NCBI GenBank assembly: GCA_963575745.1
Contig: CAUYUJ010001712.1
Location: forward strand, 61,409 to 97,913
Direction: 5' to 3'
Source of the DNA: Prorocentrum cordatum
Taxonomy: Eukaryota; Sar; Dinophyceae; Prorocentrales; Prorocentraceae
Length of the DNA stretch: 36,505 nucleotides
The translations under genes and the position numbers were made by a program. The notes below the pieces were generated by a model that saw nothing but the letters and a program-made list of their open reading frames with translations, searched no databases and had not been told where the DNA came from. Below are positions 1 to 9,199 of this stretch, one piece after another. Each line of letters starts with the position of its first letter. Position 1 is the stretch's first letter.

Positions 1-111
1 TTGACACGCCAAGAGGCGATGACAATCCTAGGGATTCGCCCTGAACAACTCAGGGGATCCCTAAGATTGGCATTGTGTTGAGGCGATGCCCAGCTTAGGG
101 ATAGGGATATG

Positions 112-206
112 TTCCTCCGCCTCCTCCGCCTCCTCCTCCTCCTTCTCCACCTCCTCCTCGTCCTCCTCCTCCTCCTCCTCCTCCTCCTCCTCCTCCTCCT
201 CCTCCC
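112..206. repeat. (CCT)n microsatellite
   Basis: Trinucleotide array, CTC/CCT on the plus strand, with scattered CCG and TTC variants and an uninterrupted core after about 165. It translates to poly-Ser or poly-Leu on plus and poly-Glu or poly-Gly on minus, so the ORFs through it are artefacts. A CGG-rich stretch with its own short (CGG)n run at about 309-330 separates it from the next array. Confidence 0.95.
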
Positions 207-390
207 AAGTGCACAACAGTGCTTCGCAGCGCGGCGCAGGTGGCGGCGACGGACGGCGGCGACGGGCGGCCACGCACCCTGCCGGACCGCCACGGGGGCC
301 CAGCGGCGCGGCGGCGGCGGCGGCGGCATCGACCCCCCGATCGCCGACTACTTACCGCACCCCATGGTTGACTGCTGAAGCCTCCCCCAT

Positions 391-514
391 TCTCCTCCTC
401 CTCCTCCTTCTCCTCCTCCTCCTCCTCCTCCCCCTCCTCCTCCCCTCCTCCTCCTCCTCCTCCTCCTCCTCCTCCTCCTCCTCCTCCTCCTCCTCCTCCT
501 CCTCCTCCTCCTCT
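391..514. repeat. (CCT)n microsatellite
   Basis: Second CCT array, interrupted by CCCC and TTC variants in its first half and pure from about 450. It has the same strand orientation as the array at 112-206. Confidence 0.95.
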
Positions 515-618
515 CAATCCCGTCGCTCCGGCCCACCGCACCCCCACTCATGCCCATTCTACATTACAGGAAGAATGGTTCTGGGAGTTGATACTGTAGT
601 ATTCGACGCCCCAACGGT

Positions 619-756
619 AATCGCCGATAGAGGCCCGACATCATAGTCCGCCCCGCCCAGGAACGTGGCTTTCGCTAGCCGGGGCCCACCCGCCGATCTT
701 TCGGCGACGGGTCGCCGATTTCTGCTCGACGTTGCCCCCCGTTTGGCCAGTCCCCT
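619..756. repeat. Dispersed repeat A, copy 1
   Basis: This stretch shares ordered blocks with 10523-10655: a GCCGATAGAGGCC-like start, then CCCCGCCCAGG, then CGCCGATC, ATCGCCGATT or GTCGCCGATT, a GCTCGA box and a GC-rich tail ending CCCCTCCC or TCCCCTTC. The copies are diverged but collinear over about 135 bp in the same orientation. No coding potential is shared. The following 757-1048 holds an open plus frame (732-1004) of Pro/Arg/Glu-rich sequence that I do not recognise and do not call. Confidence 0.5.
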
Positions 757-1050
757 CCCCCCCCCTGGCGCCCCGCCTCGATGCCCAGCGCCGTGTCGTG
801 GAGAGGAGGGAGAGATGTGCCCTGGCAGGTGGGGATCTCCCCCCTCCCGAGGCTCATCGCCTCCTCTCGGCCCGGCGCTGGGTTGAACCCAACCTGGAGG
901 CCATCCGCGAGGCTCCAGCCGAGGGAGATGCGCTCCGAGACCCTTCTCTCCCGCGGGACCCGACGCCAGCCTCTGGGCCACCAGCCAGCCCCGTGCGGCG
1001 GTAGGTCCGTGTCGTGTCGACGCATCAGCGGCCCCGCCGCGGGCGTTCCA

Positions 1051-1263
1051 GGTTGAGCGCCACCAGTCAGTATCGTTTAAACGACCCCCATCCCTATCCC
1101 CATCCCCTTCGAGACCCCTGCCAAATTGCCCCCCCAGTTGGGGATGCATCCCTCGAAACCCAAGGGATACGGCCCATATATCTCCCCATCTAGGGAGCTA
1201 AATCGGCCAGTGGGGCCCAGGCCACGCCGCTGGGGATGGGGATCGGTTAAACGATACTCAACC
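1051..1263. mobile_element. Foldback element family 1 (MITE-like)
   Basis: Inverted ends: the left side carries GGTTGAG (1051-1057), a 12-nt insert, then AGTATCGTTTAA at 1069-1080 followed by CGACCCCCATCCC. The right side carries the reverse complement, with GGGGATCGGTTAAACGATACT up to 1258 and CTCAACC at 1257-1263. The interior of about 140 bp has no ORF. No target-site duplication is obvious by eye. Only one copy is seen here. Confidence 0.6.
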
Positions 1264-1681
1264 AGCGGCCCAGCATCGGCCAACATGCGGGAATCGGGGA
1301 TCGAAGAGCCGCCCGTCGTTCAGGCTTGAACGGTCCGCGCAGTGTCAGTCAGGAGGGGAAAAATCATACAGACACAATGAATCGTCGATTCACCAGAAAA
1401 TATGGGAAAATGTGGGAAGTGGGTGGGAAGACAACAGCCCAGAAAATATGGGAAAATATGGGGACTATCTTGATTTGTGTGTATTTATTTGTGTGTCCTG
1501 GGGCTCCTTCAGTCAGTGGCCAGCACTCGGAGCCGTCGCGGCACGAGCCTGCCGCGCCTGGCGATCCGGCGCCCGGAGGAGCTCCGACGCCGCCCAAAAC
1601 ATAACTCGGCCAGGGCCCCGGCCCCCATGCGGTCAACCCGCATGGCAAGGAGGGGCGAGTTTCCGAAGGGTACCCTTGAAC
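1264..1681. other. Non-repetitive stretch without a supported gene
   Basis: Includes a short A-rich patch at 1375-1465 with a near-duplicated GAAAATATGGGAAAAT phrase (about 1397 and 1442). The 187-aa plus frame here (1412-1975) has no recognisable motif and biased Arg/Ala/Pro content, so it is not called. Confidence 0.4.
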
Positions 1682-1720
1682 AGGGCTCGACATAAACGGT
1701 GTTTTGCCGATTTCTTGGCC
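1682..1720. repeat. Half-copy of foldback family 2
   Basis: Reads like the left end of the element at 2661: AGGGCTCGACATAAACGGTG, then a TTTTGCCGATTTC block, against AGGGCTGGACCTAAACGGTG then TTTTGGCGATTTC. The matching right end is missing, so this is either a solo end or a decayed copy. Confidence 0.5.
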
Positions 1721-1832
1721 ACCTTCGTTGCCCGCGCCCCGCTGGAGAAGCTTCGACACGGGCGTCCACGGCCCTCGCAGCCTTCTCGCGCATCCTCGGG
1801 ATGCGGGCCGACGGCGTCCTCCCTCGGCATGC

Positions 1833-1945
1833 CCCGAGCCGGATCCATCCGTGCGGGCCCTGCGGGGCCCGAGACGTGGCAAGAGCGCCCGCTGTGCGAA
1901 AAAAGCGCGACGCCGAGGTCGCCCACGCTGGCCGCGCCTGCCCCT
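1833..1945. repeat. Dispersed repeat B, copy 1
   Basis: Collinear with 27735-27840: CGAGCC-GATC-ATCCGTG-GGG, then GGGCCCGA-ACGTG-CAAG, CGCCCgCTGcGA, then CGACGCC and GG. Shorter copies lie at 28190-28252 (opposite strand) and 36113-36180. The family is seen four times in 36 kb in both orientations. Confidence 0.55.
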
Positions 1946-2660
1946 GCCGTCAGGGGCGGCCGAACCGACCCCTAGCAAGTCATCCCCTGCCGTGGCGTCC
2001 CCTGTGTTTCGCTCCCAATCGCATGCATGCGGCCGGAGGGCAGCTTGAAAGGCGAGGGTAAGGTGGCGATACATGGGAGGGCGATCACTGGGGGGGGGTG
2101 CAGCGAGGGCTGCAGAGGAGGAGGCCTTGAGGGCCCCTCAAGGGGCCCTCTTGGGGAGCGGAAGGGGACCTCGAGGGCCCCGAGAGGGCACCTTTCTTCC
2201 CCCTGCCACTTCATCGCCCAAGCGAGTGACGTCACGGAATGGAATGACTTGGCTACTGTATCTGATGGAAGAAAATCTTGCAGAGTTTTGTCCACGGGGT
2301 GTTGTTCGGGTGGTGGTTGTCCAGATTCTTGCGGGGTTGTCCCGGGTGTTGTCCAGGCCACATTGTCTTGCCAGCACGCGCGCATCTTATCATTACCCAT
2401 GGGTCGTTGAAAGTAGGTACTTTGGGATTCCCAGATTCCAATCTACTTGAAGCGCCTTCCTACTTCAATGATCGAGCGGCTTCACTTTTTGTCCATCCTC
2501 CTTAGGGGGCGGGCGGACACCCCATCTACTCTCAACGCGTGCCTACTTCATGTTTCTACCTACTTCTTCCGACCGATGGGTATACATGCCATCAGAAGTG
2601 CGGCACCACAACCAGGGAAGCCCAGCTGGAAATGCTTTCTCTCTTTCCCTCTTTCCCTCC
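1946..2660. other. GC-rich non-coding stretch
   Basis: Holds a cluster of short imperfect palindromes built on GAGGGCCCC and GGGGCCC at about 2125-2190, then ordinary complex sequence. Several 60-140 aa frames on both strands show no motif, and none is preferred over its shadows. Confidence 0.4.
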
Positions 2661-2802
2661 AGGGCTGGACCTAAACGGTGTTTTGGCGATTTCGTGGGCC
2701 GTTTTCAGTTCGAGTTCCTTTTGCAGCGAATGCGAATTCAAGACAAAACGAGGGACAGCGAAAACAAAACGAAAACGAACAACACTGTTTAGGTCCAGCC
2801 CT
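2661..2802. mobile_element. Foldback element family 2 (MITE-like)
   Basis: Terminal inverted repeat of 22 bp with one mismatch: 2661-2682 against the complement of 2781-2802 (AGGGCTGGACCTAAAC then G or A, then GTGTT). The 98-bp interior is T-rich on the left and A-rich on the right (AAAACGAAAACG type), extending weak complementarity inward. The left flank is a strong polypyrimidine run ending CCTCCAG, resembling a 3' splice acceptor. No duplication of the target is evident. Confidence 0.75.
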
Positions 2803-3111
2803 CTGTCCCTCCTTCTCTGTCTTCCACTGAACATAGCAGGGGTCGCTGCCGCGCCCGATGGTGCAGCCGCTCCGGACGCGCGCGGCGGCGGCGGCCGCCG
2901 GCGAGAGACCATCGGTTGACTGCGCGGCGCCGCCCCGCGCGCAGTGCGGAGGAAGGGGGGGGGGACCTGGGCGCCCTCCTCGCGCCGCGGGGGAAGGGAC
3001 CTTCCGAGCAGTGGCGAGGCGTCACGGCCTGCCTGTTGGCCCGCCAAGGAGTTCTCTGAGAACCAGGTCCTGGCCGAGACTGGCCTTGTTGGTCTCGTGG
3101 TTGCCCTCTCG

Positions 3112-3354
3112 CCCTCCTCCTCCCCCCACTCCTCCTCCTCCTCCTCATCATCCTCCTCCTCCTCCTCCTCCTCTTCCTCCTCCTCCTCCTCCTCCTCCTC
3201 CTCCTCCTCCTCCTCCTCCTCCCCCTCCTCCTCCTCCTCCTCCTCCTCCTCCTCCTCCTCCTCCTCCTCCTCCTCCTCCTCCTCCTCCTCCTCCTCCCCT
3301 CCTCCTCCTCCTCCTCCTCCTCCTCCTCCTCCTCCTCTTCCTCCTCCTCCTCCC
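3112..3354. repeat. (CCT)n microsatellite, about 240 bp
   Basis: One of the longest near-pure CCT/TCC arrays of the window, with occasional TCA, TTC and CCC interruptions. It gives poly-Pro, poly-Ser, poly-Gly and poly-Glu shadow ORFs in five frames. Confidence 0.97.
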
Positions 3355-4026
3355 ATCCATCCCTCTCCTTTTCTCACGTCTCCCCTCCCCCCCAAAAGGC
3401 CGGCCCACCAAAGAGGACCGGCCCACCAGGGAGGACCAGCCTTGCTTGTCTGCACGGAGTGTATTTGGGACATCTCTACTTGAGACCGTCTTCTTGCAAT
3501 ACATCGGCTGGGCTTTTGTCGTTGTGAAGGCCCTACGGCCGGTGCCGCCGACAATTGAGGGGGGAGCCCGAGGCGTCTGGAAGGCGAGGAATCCAAGGGG
3601 AAAGCTTCTCCCAGGGAGGGGTGCTTCCCCTCGTGGGGGAGCTCATATCCCCCAGGACCCCCCACCCCTCCCACCCTCCCCAGCCCCTGGCTCGGAAGGG
3701 ATCAAAGGGCAGGGTTTTTTGTTCGACTCGACTGCGACGCTGCTCGATTTCTCTCGCCCACGGATGGCGACTGCGACAGCGACGAGGACGACGACTCGAC
3801 CCTCACGGTGCCTGAGAGGATTCTTCCGTTCTAAGAGAATCTCATGGCTCAGAAGGCGCAAACCCACCCCACCCTAAGTCCCGACCCACATCCCCGAGCC
3901 GGCGATTTAAGGGGTCGGGACTGGGGGCGGGGGCGCTTTCTCTTGTTTAAAACCCTCAACCCCCCCCCCCCCGGCCCCGAATCGCGGGCTCGGCAATGGT
4001 CAGCCACGCGCAGAGGGGAGCGGCGG
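3355..4026. other. Complex sequence without a supported gene
   Basis: At 3395-3440 the phrase GACCGGCCCACCA is tandemly repeated with a unit of about 20 bp. The 339-aa plus frame crossing here is driven by the upstream CCT array. A C12 homopolymer lies at 3961-3972. No gene is seen. Confidence 0.4.
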
Positions 4027-4146
4027 GAGGGGGGGCAGGGCTTCTTAGAAGCACCCCTGCTTCTTAGAAGGCGCGGGCCTGATCTATAGATGTAAAGCCG
4101 GCGCCTTTTACGAAGCAGCCTCCTAAGAAGCCCTCCCCCCTCCCTC
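4027..4146. mobile_element. Foldback element family 3, copy 1
   Basis: Two arms of about 50 bp face each other around a short loop containing ATCTATAGATGT. The left arm reads GGGCTTCTTAGAAG, then GCTTCTTAGAAGGCGCGGGCC; the right arm is the decayed complement with CCTAAGAAGCCC. The same element, better preserved, is at 33736-33862. Both copies are preceded by TCAGCCACG and followed by GTGCGC-CCGCCAA, so the mobile or duplicated unit extends beyond the hairpin (about 3999-4170). Confidence 0.8.
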
Positions 4147-4384
4147 CACCCCCTCGTGCGCACCGCCAAAATGGGGGCGGGACTGGGGGTGGGGGTGGGT
4201 TTTCGCCTTTTCCCACGGTCGGCACCCGGGAATGCCAGGACGCCCCGTCCCCTGCTCGAAAGCATGCTGGCGGCGGGCGCGTGGGGCTGCCGGCGCGGAT
4301 CTCCCGGGAGGTCCGCGGATGAGACCTGCACGGGCGCTACCACCCACCATCCAGGCTTCCACCTCCAGCTTCAAGGGCTCCCAC

Positions 4385-4531
4385 GAGGGCGCGAAGTTAT
4401 TCGCGCTTCGCGCTTCGCGGTCCTCGTTCCTTCTCCCCCCTCCTCCTCGTCCTCCTTTTCTCCCTTTGGGGGGGCGGCGCGAGGGCGCGAAGTTATTCGC
4501 GCTTCGCGGAGCGCGAAGCGCGAAGTTGGGA
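4385..4531. repeat. 28-bp duplication with internal inverted repeat
   Basis: Positions 4385-4412 and 4481-4508 are identical (starting GAGGGCGCGAAGTTATTCGC), 96 bp apart. The second copy runs directly into GAGCGCGAAGCGCGAAGTT, so CGCGCTTCGCG folds back on itself. Confidence 0.8.
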
Positions 4532-5098
4532 GCCCTAGCAGCTTTCGACTTCCAGCCTCAAGAGCAAGATCTCCAGCTTCCCTGGCAACATCTGATCAGG
4601 CCTCGCTTTCGGACGCTCCGGCGCTCCAGCGCCGCACCCGCAGCACCCTAGACGGTGCCCATGTGCGGACGTGCTTCGTGCTTCGTACGTGCGCTACCAC
4701 CGTGCCCGGCGGGGCCTCGTGGGCCGTATGGGGGCATTCTTGGAGGCTTCTTTGGCCGTCATGGGGCCTTCGTGTAAGGGCCGCGCGGGCCGCTCTGGAG
4801 CAACAAGATGCTTCCTGGGCAGTCGTGGACGCTGCGAAGACGAGCGCGGGAGGGTTATGGACAAATGCGCGCTTCCCCAAAGGACTGGCAGGATGTTTCC
4901 TTCTGGGGGCCCTCTTGGGAGTTGTCTTGGAGCCAATCGAAATCCGCCTGGGATCATATCTGGAGCGGGCGACTCCCCTGTCGGAGCCGACCAGACCAGG
5001 CTCCTGGGGGAGGGGTTTGCGGAAGAGCAAGTGTCTCGCTGGCCGAGTAGCCCCGAACGGGTCAGCGGATTCGAGTCCAGGCGCTGCAAAGCAGAATC
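4532..5098. other. Complex sequence without a supported gene
   Basis: Open frames run through on all plus frames and two minus frames. A Trp-rich plus frame at 4808-5050 is mildly coding-like but has no recognisable motif, so no call is made. Confidence 0.35.
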
Positions 5099-5109
5099 TT
5101 GCAGGAAGG

Positions 5110-5330
5110 AGGGGGGGAGGGGTTCCTCCTGCTCCCCCTCCCCCTACCCGTCCTCGTGCTCCCCGTCCATCTCCTCATGCTCCTCTTGCTCCCTGTTCCC
5201 CCGTTCCCCCCTCTTCCTTTTCCTCCTCCGCTCCCCGTCCCTGATGTTTCTCCCGTTCATCCTCCTTGTCCTCCTCGTGCTCCCCTTCCTCACCCTCATC
5301 TTCCCTCCCCCCCTCCCGCCCGCCCTCCTA
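5110..5330. repeat. Degenerate CCT/CTC-rich tract
   Basis: Pyrimidine-rich and roughly trinucleotide-periodic, with GTCC, CGTGCTCC and TTCC variants. Its 3' end would serve as the polypyrimidine tract of the acceptor at 5340-5341. Confidence 0.8.
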
Positions 5331-5341
5331 ACCCTTCCCAG

Positions 5342-5400
5342 GGCTACGACCTAGTCGAGAAAGGGGACGATTCCAGCGACGACGACCCCATCCCCGGCAG
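5342..5400 (+). CDS. Possible exon, unrecognised acidic segment
   Basis: A long pyrimidine tract ends in CCTTCCCAG at 5341, a good 3' splice site. The next 59 nt read GYDLVEKGDDSSDDDPIPG, which is far less repetitive than its surroundings. The right end is uncertain: CCCGGCAG is followed by GAG (a GA donor, which dinoflagellates are reported to tolerate), or the frame runs on to the stop at 5441. The gene is not recognised, and neighbouring exons have not been found. An acidic, partly repetitive plus frame ends at 5570 with EDDADENEDEDDDSEDGGG and could belong to the same gene or be chance from (GAC)n sequence. Confidence 0.25.
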
Positions 5401-5710
5401 GAGCCCCTCCCACCAAGACTGGCAGCATCCCATTGGATTCTGATGCCATCAGCGTCCGCGTCACGAGGAAGAAGGGGATATCGACGGGGACGACGAGGAC
5501 GACGGCGGGGGAGGACGACGCGGACGAAAACGAAGACGAGGATGACGACTCGGAGGATGGAGGTGGATGAGGAGGGGGAGGAGGAGGAAAGATAGCAAGG
5601 GAGCGATGTCCGGGAGGGCCCCATGGTTTGGCGAGAAAGGCCCAATCCACTCCCTGATGCTTCCAGAGGAGCCCAGTTTTCTTCAGAAGAACCGATGCTG
5701 AAGATGAAAA

Positions 5711-5912
5711 GGAAATTAGAGGAGGAGGAGGAGGAACAGGAGGAGGAGGAGGAGGAGGAGGAGTAAATGCGAGGAGAAGGGCGAGGACATGAGAGGAGGA
5801 GAAAAGGAGGCGGAGGAGGAGAGGGAGGAGAAGGAGGCGGAGGAGGAGGAGGAGGAGGAGGAAAAGGAGGCGGAAGAGGAGGCGGAGGAGGAGGAGGAAG
5901 AGGAGGACAACG
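5711..5912. repeat. (GGA)n array, left half of a large inverted pair
   Basis: GGA/GAG-rich array with GCG and AAG interruptions. It is followed after about 35 bp by the complementary CCT array at 5948-6098. Confidence 0.93.
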
Positions 5913-5947
5913 ACGACGAGATGGAGCAGAATTTGCCTCACCAATCC

Positions 5948-6098
5948 ATCCTTCCTCCTCCTCCTCTTGCTTATCCTCCTCCTCCTCCTCCTCCTCCCCC
6001 TCGTCCTCCTCCTCCTCCTCTTCCTCCTCCTCATCCTCCTCCTCCCCGCCCGTTTCGGGTTCCTCCTCGATCCCTCCTTCCTCCTCCCCCTCCTCCCC
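5948..6098. repeat. (CCT)n array, right half of the inverted pair
   Basis: TCC/CCT array with TTGC, CGT and CAT interruptions, opposite in orientation to 5711-5912. Together they form an inverted repeat of about 150 bp per arm. Confidence 0.93.
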
Positions 6099-6123
6099 TA
6101 GCAAGAGTTTGTTTGTTTTTTGT

Positions 6124-6143
6124 GGGGGGGGGGGGGGGGGGGG
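6124..6143. repeat. G20 homopolymer
   Basis: Twenty consecutive G residues after TTTTTTGT. The exact length is doubtful in any assembly. Confidence 0.9.
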
Positions 6144-6180
6144 CGCACGGGCTTCCAGCCAAGCTTCGCTCTGACGGACT

Positions 6181-6275
6181 AGCTCTCCCCCTGCCCCTCC
6201 TCCCCCTCCCCTTCCTCGCCCTCCCCCCTCCCTCCTCCTCCCTCCTCCTTCCCCTCCCTTCCTCCCGGGAAAACG
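6181..6275. repeat. CCT/CCCT-rich tract
   Basis: Pyrimidine-rich low-complexity sequence with irregular period, grading into complex sequence at about 6270. Confidence 0.8.
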
Positions 6276-6424
6276 CAGGAGGAGGGAAATCATCCGAATC
6301 CGAATCCACCTCGTGGAGTTTTGATCACCTCAGGAGTGAGGAGGGAAAGTAGGGAAGACGTAGGAGGCGGAGGACCTCCCCCCTCCCCCGTCTCGTTTTC
6401 CTCCCCCTCATCCCCCTTCTGCTT

Positions 6425-6785
6425 CTTCTTCTTCTTCTCAGCGACGACGTTGACGAAGATTCTAACGACGGCGACGGCGGCCTCGACCACGACGACGGCG
6501 ACGACGACGGCCTCAACGGCGATGACGACGACGACCATCTCGGCGTTGACCTCAACGAAAATAACCACATCGATGGTGACATCCTCCAGGACGACCTCGA
6601 CCTCTGCGACGACCACTTCGATGGTGGCTACGACTTTTACGATCTCGACCGTCGACGACGCCGCCGATTTCGACCTCCTCGACAACGGCGAGGACGACCA
6701 CGACGATGACGACGATCGCTGCGACGACGGCGACCCCGCCGATGGCGACGACGGCGGCGGCAGCGCCGGCGGCGGCCTCCTCGCA
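6425..6785. repeat. Degenerate (GAC/CGA)n tract
   Basis: Trinucleotide-periodic sequence (CGACGA, GACGGC, GATGAC) much decayed by substitutions. It yields poly-Thr/Ala on plus and Val/Arg/Ser-rich frames on minus. The plus frame ends at 6791; its Thr-rich product is read as a repeat shadow, although an old coding repeat cannot be excluded. Confidence 0.75.
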
Positions 6786-7049
6786 GGATAAAGCCGTACG
6801 AGCCCGCCGTCGCGAGGGAGAAAGGCAAGAAGGCGCCGAGCGCCACCGGGCGCCCGAGCGCGCGCGCCTGCTCGGCACGAGGAGGAGCGGCAGGAGCCCC
6901 ACTCTCGTCGTGGAGAACTCACGACGGGCGATCGTTTGCCGGTTTGAGACCTCCGGGTGCCCTCGCAGGGCCGCCGGGATTGCCAGGGAGCGACCCGGCA
7001 TGAGAAGCCAGTCCCGGGCGGTGGATCGAGACCCCCATTTGCGAGCACG

Positions 7050-7081
7050 TCGCCTCCTCCTCCTCCTCCTCCTCCTCCTCC

Positions 7082-7112
<31 letters not shown>

Positions 7113-7157
7113 TGTCGCCATCATCATCACCATCATCAGCATCACCATCACCATCAC

Positions 7158-7232
<75 letters not shown>

Positions 7233-7317
7233 ATTCAGATTCGTATTCATCTTCATCTTCATCTTCATCATCATCTTCATCTTTATCTTCATCATCCATC
7301 CTTCCAGCATCACTCCC
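7050..7317. repeat. (CTC)n then (CAT)n composite array
   Basis: A short CTC run (7051-7083) is followed by a CAT/ATC array to about 7232, then a TTCATC-rich portion to 7317. It gives poly-His, poly-Ile, poly-Ser, poly-Met and poly-Asp shadow ORFs. The change of unit at one border suggests growth by slippage from an imperfect seed. Confidence 0.95.
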
Positions 7318-7394
7318 ACATCCTTCCTCTTCCTCGACCACGACGAAAGGCTTGCGTGTTGTCTCCTGTCCCCTCCTCACTTTGGGAAGAGAGG

Positions 7395-7545
7395 GCGAGG
7401 AGGAGCAAGAGGAGGAGGGGTATGTCAGCGTCCGACCCAGGATTCCGATGCCTACAGCCCGAGACCGAGGAGGACAAGGAGGAGGAGGACGGGGCGGAGG
7501 AGGAGGAGAAGGAGGAGGAGGAGGAGAGGAGGAGGGGAGCCTCGG
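7395..7545. repeat. (GGA)n-rich tract
   Basis: GGA/GAG-rich sequence, pure only at 7470-7540, with coding-like interruptions that do not stay in one frame. Confidence 0.85.
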
Positions 7546-7674
7546 GCCCAGAAGCCCGCGGCAGCCTAGGGGGCCAGCCTCGAATGCAAAACTGCCCTTG
7601 CACCATCCACTGTTATTTCACTTTCCAAACCATACCTTGTACATTCGTGCTCGACTACATATTCTTCCCCTCAG

Positions 7675-9187
7675 GACATCACGACTTCGTCGGCGAATCC
7701 AGCGTCGCACAGTCGGCTACGCGAAAAGCGAGCTCAAGTACGCGTACTGCTACGACTCGCCTCTGCGCGAGAACTCTTTGACCACGACATCCACCACCAG
7801 CCCTACACAGCGCGTCAGCTCCTCGCCACGCACCACAGCGCCCAGCAGCCACCTTGGCATCCACCTCAAGCCCCAACCACTGTGATACCATGGAAAGCAA
7901 CCGCGAGCGGATCGGGTTCGGCGCAAACACCGCGGAGATCAGCATCGGGCCGCCCACGACCCAGAGCTGCAACACCGAGGCCCGCTTCATTAACCATCGG
8001 TGCAGGACTCGAACGCTGGAAGAGCCACAATTGGATGGACCAATGGGCCGACAACCACCCAGACAAGTCCTAGAACCACCACCTCAATGGGAAAGGCAAT
8101 TACCAGGACGGCAAGGAGGGGAACGACCACCAGGACCCCGCCAGCAACAACCAGAAGTGCAAGGGCAAGAACAATAAGGGAAAGTGCAAGACCCAACCCG
8201 AAAAGGAAAGATGCCCAAGAAAAGGACGACGGCCAGAACAACAACAACTACAGCGAGCACGTCACCAACACGGCCAACCACAGCATGCTTACGAGGAACA
8301 GATACGCCGTCAGGAGGCACGACAGTGAGCTACCTCCCAACGACCACAAGCTGAGGGATGAATGGAGGAATATCAAACAAGCCGAGGAGCGAAGAGCGGG
8401 AGCTGCCATCGTCAAAAACAGTGCAGCTGGCTTACCTACTACCGACTCCCTCACACACATTGCCGTCATCAGAGCGATGGTCTTCAACAGCACGCCCGTG
8501 GCCCAAAGGGCGAGGGATATCGACAATGCCAAGAGGACCATGGAGGACGACCACGAGCATCCCAAGATTCACCAGCAACAGATAACGCTCTACATGAATG
8601 AGATCGAGAGCAACATGGAGGAGTACACCGCCCTCCAACGCGACATAAGCAATGCAAGAGCTGATCGACACAGCGACGCAGAAGCTGCAGCTGACGAAGC
8701 AGACCGACCACAAAGGAGCGCACCACCAAGAAGGCCGGATACACCATCACCAGCACCAAGGAGGCAGACAAGGCCAGGGGAAGCAACGCACGGGCGGGAC
8801 CCGGGCACCATGCTCAGCATTCCCGAGGGAGGACAGCCAGCGCATGGCCAACGACACCGAGAGAAGCAAGGCCGATGCCAGCGACGAGATCAACAACCTC
8901 AAAAGACCACCCCGCGCAGCAGAGGAAGCTGCACGCCGACGCGACGAGAACCATCATCTCGAGGCGGCAGGGGCCGAAAACTACAACAACGAGTTGCATA
9001 ACGATAAGCTCAACAGGGCGGAGGAGGAAACCGAAGCCATGAAGAGATCTCCAGCTGATACGGGACATCAGCCCCTGACAACAAACGACAACCAATTGCG
9101 GAGAGAGCACCAGGAGATGCAGAAGAAGCTTGCTGCGGGACAACATGGGAAGGAATCGTCGAAGCAAATCCTCCGCACGCTGCGAAC
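7675..9187 (+). pseudogene. Degenerate coiled-coil coding relic, possibly a retroelement ORF 5' part
   Basis: Coding-like sequence hops between frames. A CCCCTCAG acceptor-like site ends at 7674. One frame from there runs to 8073 and contains WKSHNWMDQWADNHPDKS before a stop. The same frame then gives a Lys/Asn-rich stretch with CKGKNNKGKC (about 8150-8200). Another frame is hydrophilic and helix-forming at about 8175-8690 (with LPPNDHKLRDEWRNIKQAEE and KIHQQQITLYMNEIESNMEE). A third continues at 8815-9187 with EINNLKRPPRAAEEAARRRD and NNELHNDKLNRAEEETEAMK. The rich Glu/Lys/Gln/Asn content in successive frames suggests one protein broken by indels. Function is not recognised; a 5' portion of a LINE-like ORF is a guess. 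Sequencing indels are an alternative to real decay. Confidence 0.4.
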
Positions 9188-9199
9188 ATGGACTTGGAG

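Noticed and set aside
2592-3674. 360-codon minus ORF with poly-Glu and poly-Gly
   Set aside because: Its length comes from the CCT array. The flanking parts have no motif and compete with equally long plus frames.
5038-5077. tRNA-like phrases TGGCCGAGTAG and GGATTCGAGTCC
   Set aside because: Only 16 nt separate them, leaving no room for an anticodon arm, and the T-stem does not pair.
5622-5766. Short plus ORF starting MVWRERPNPLPDASRG and ending in poly-Glu
   Set aside because: The tail is the GGA array. Fewer than 30 non-repetitive codons, no splice or homology support.
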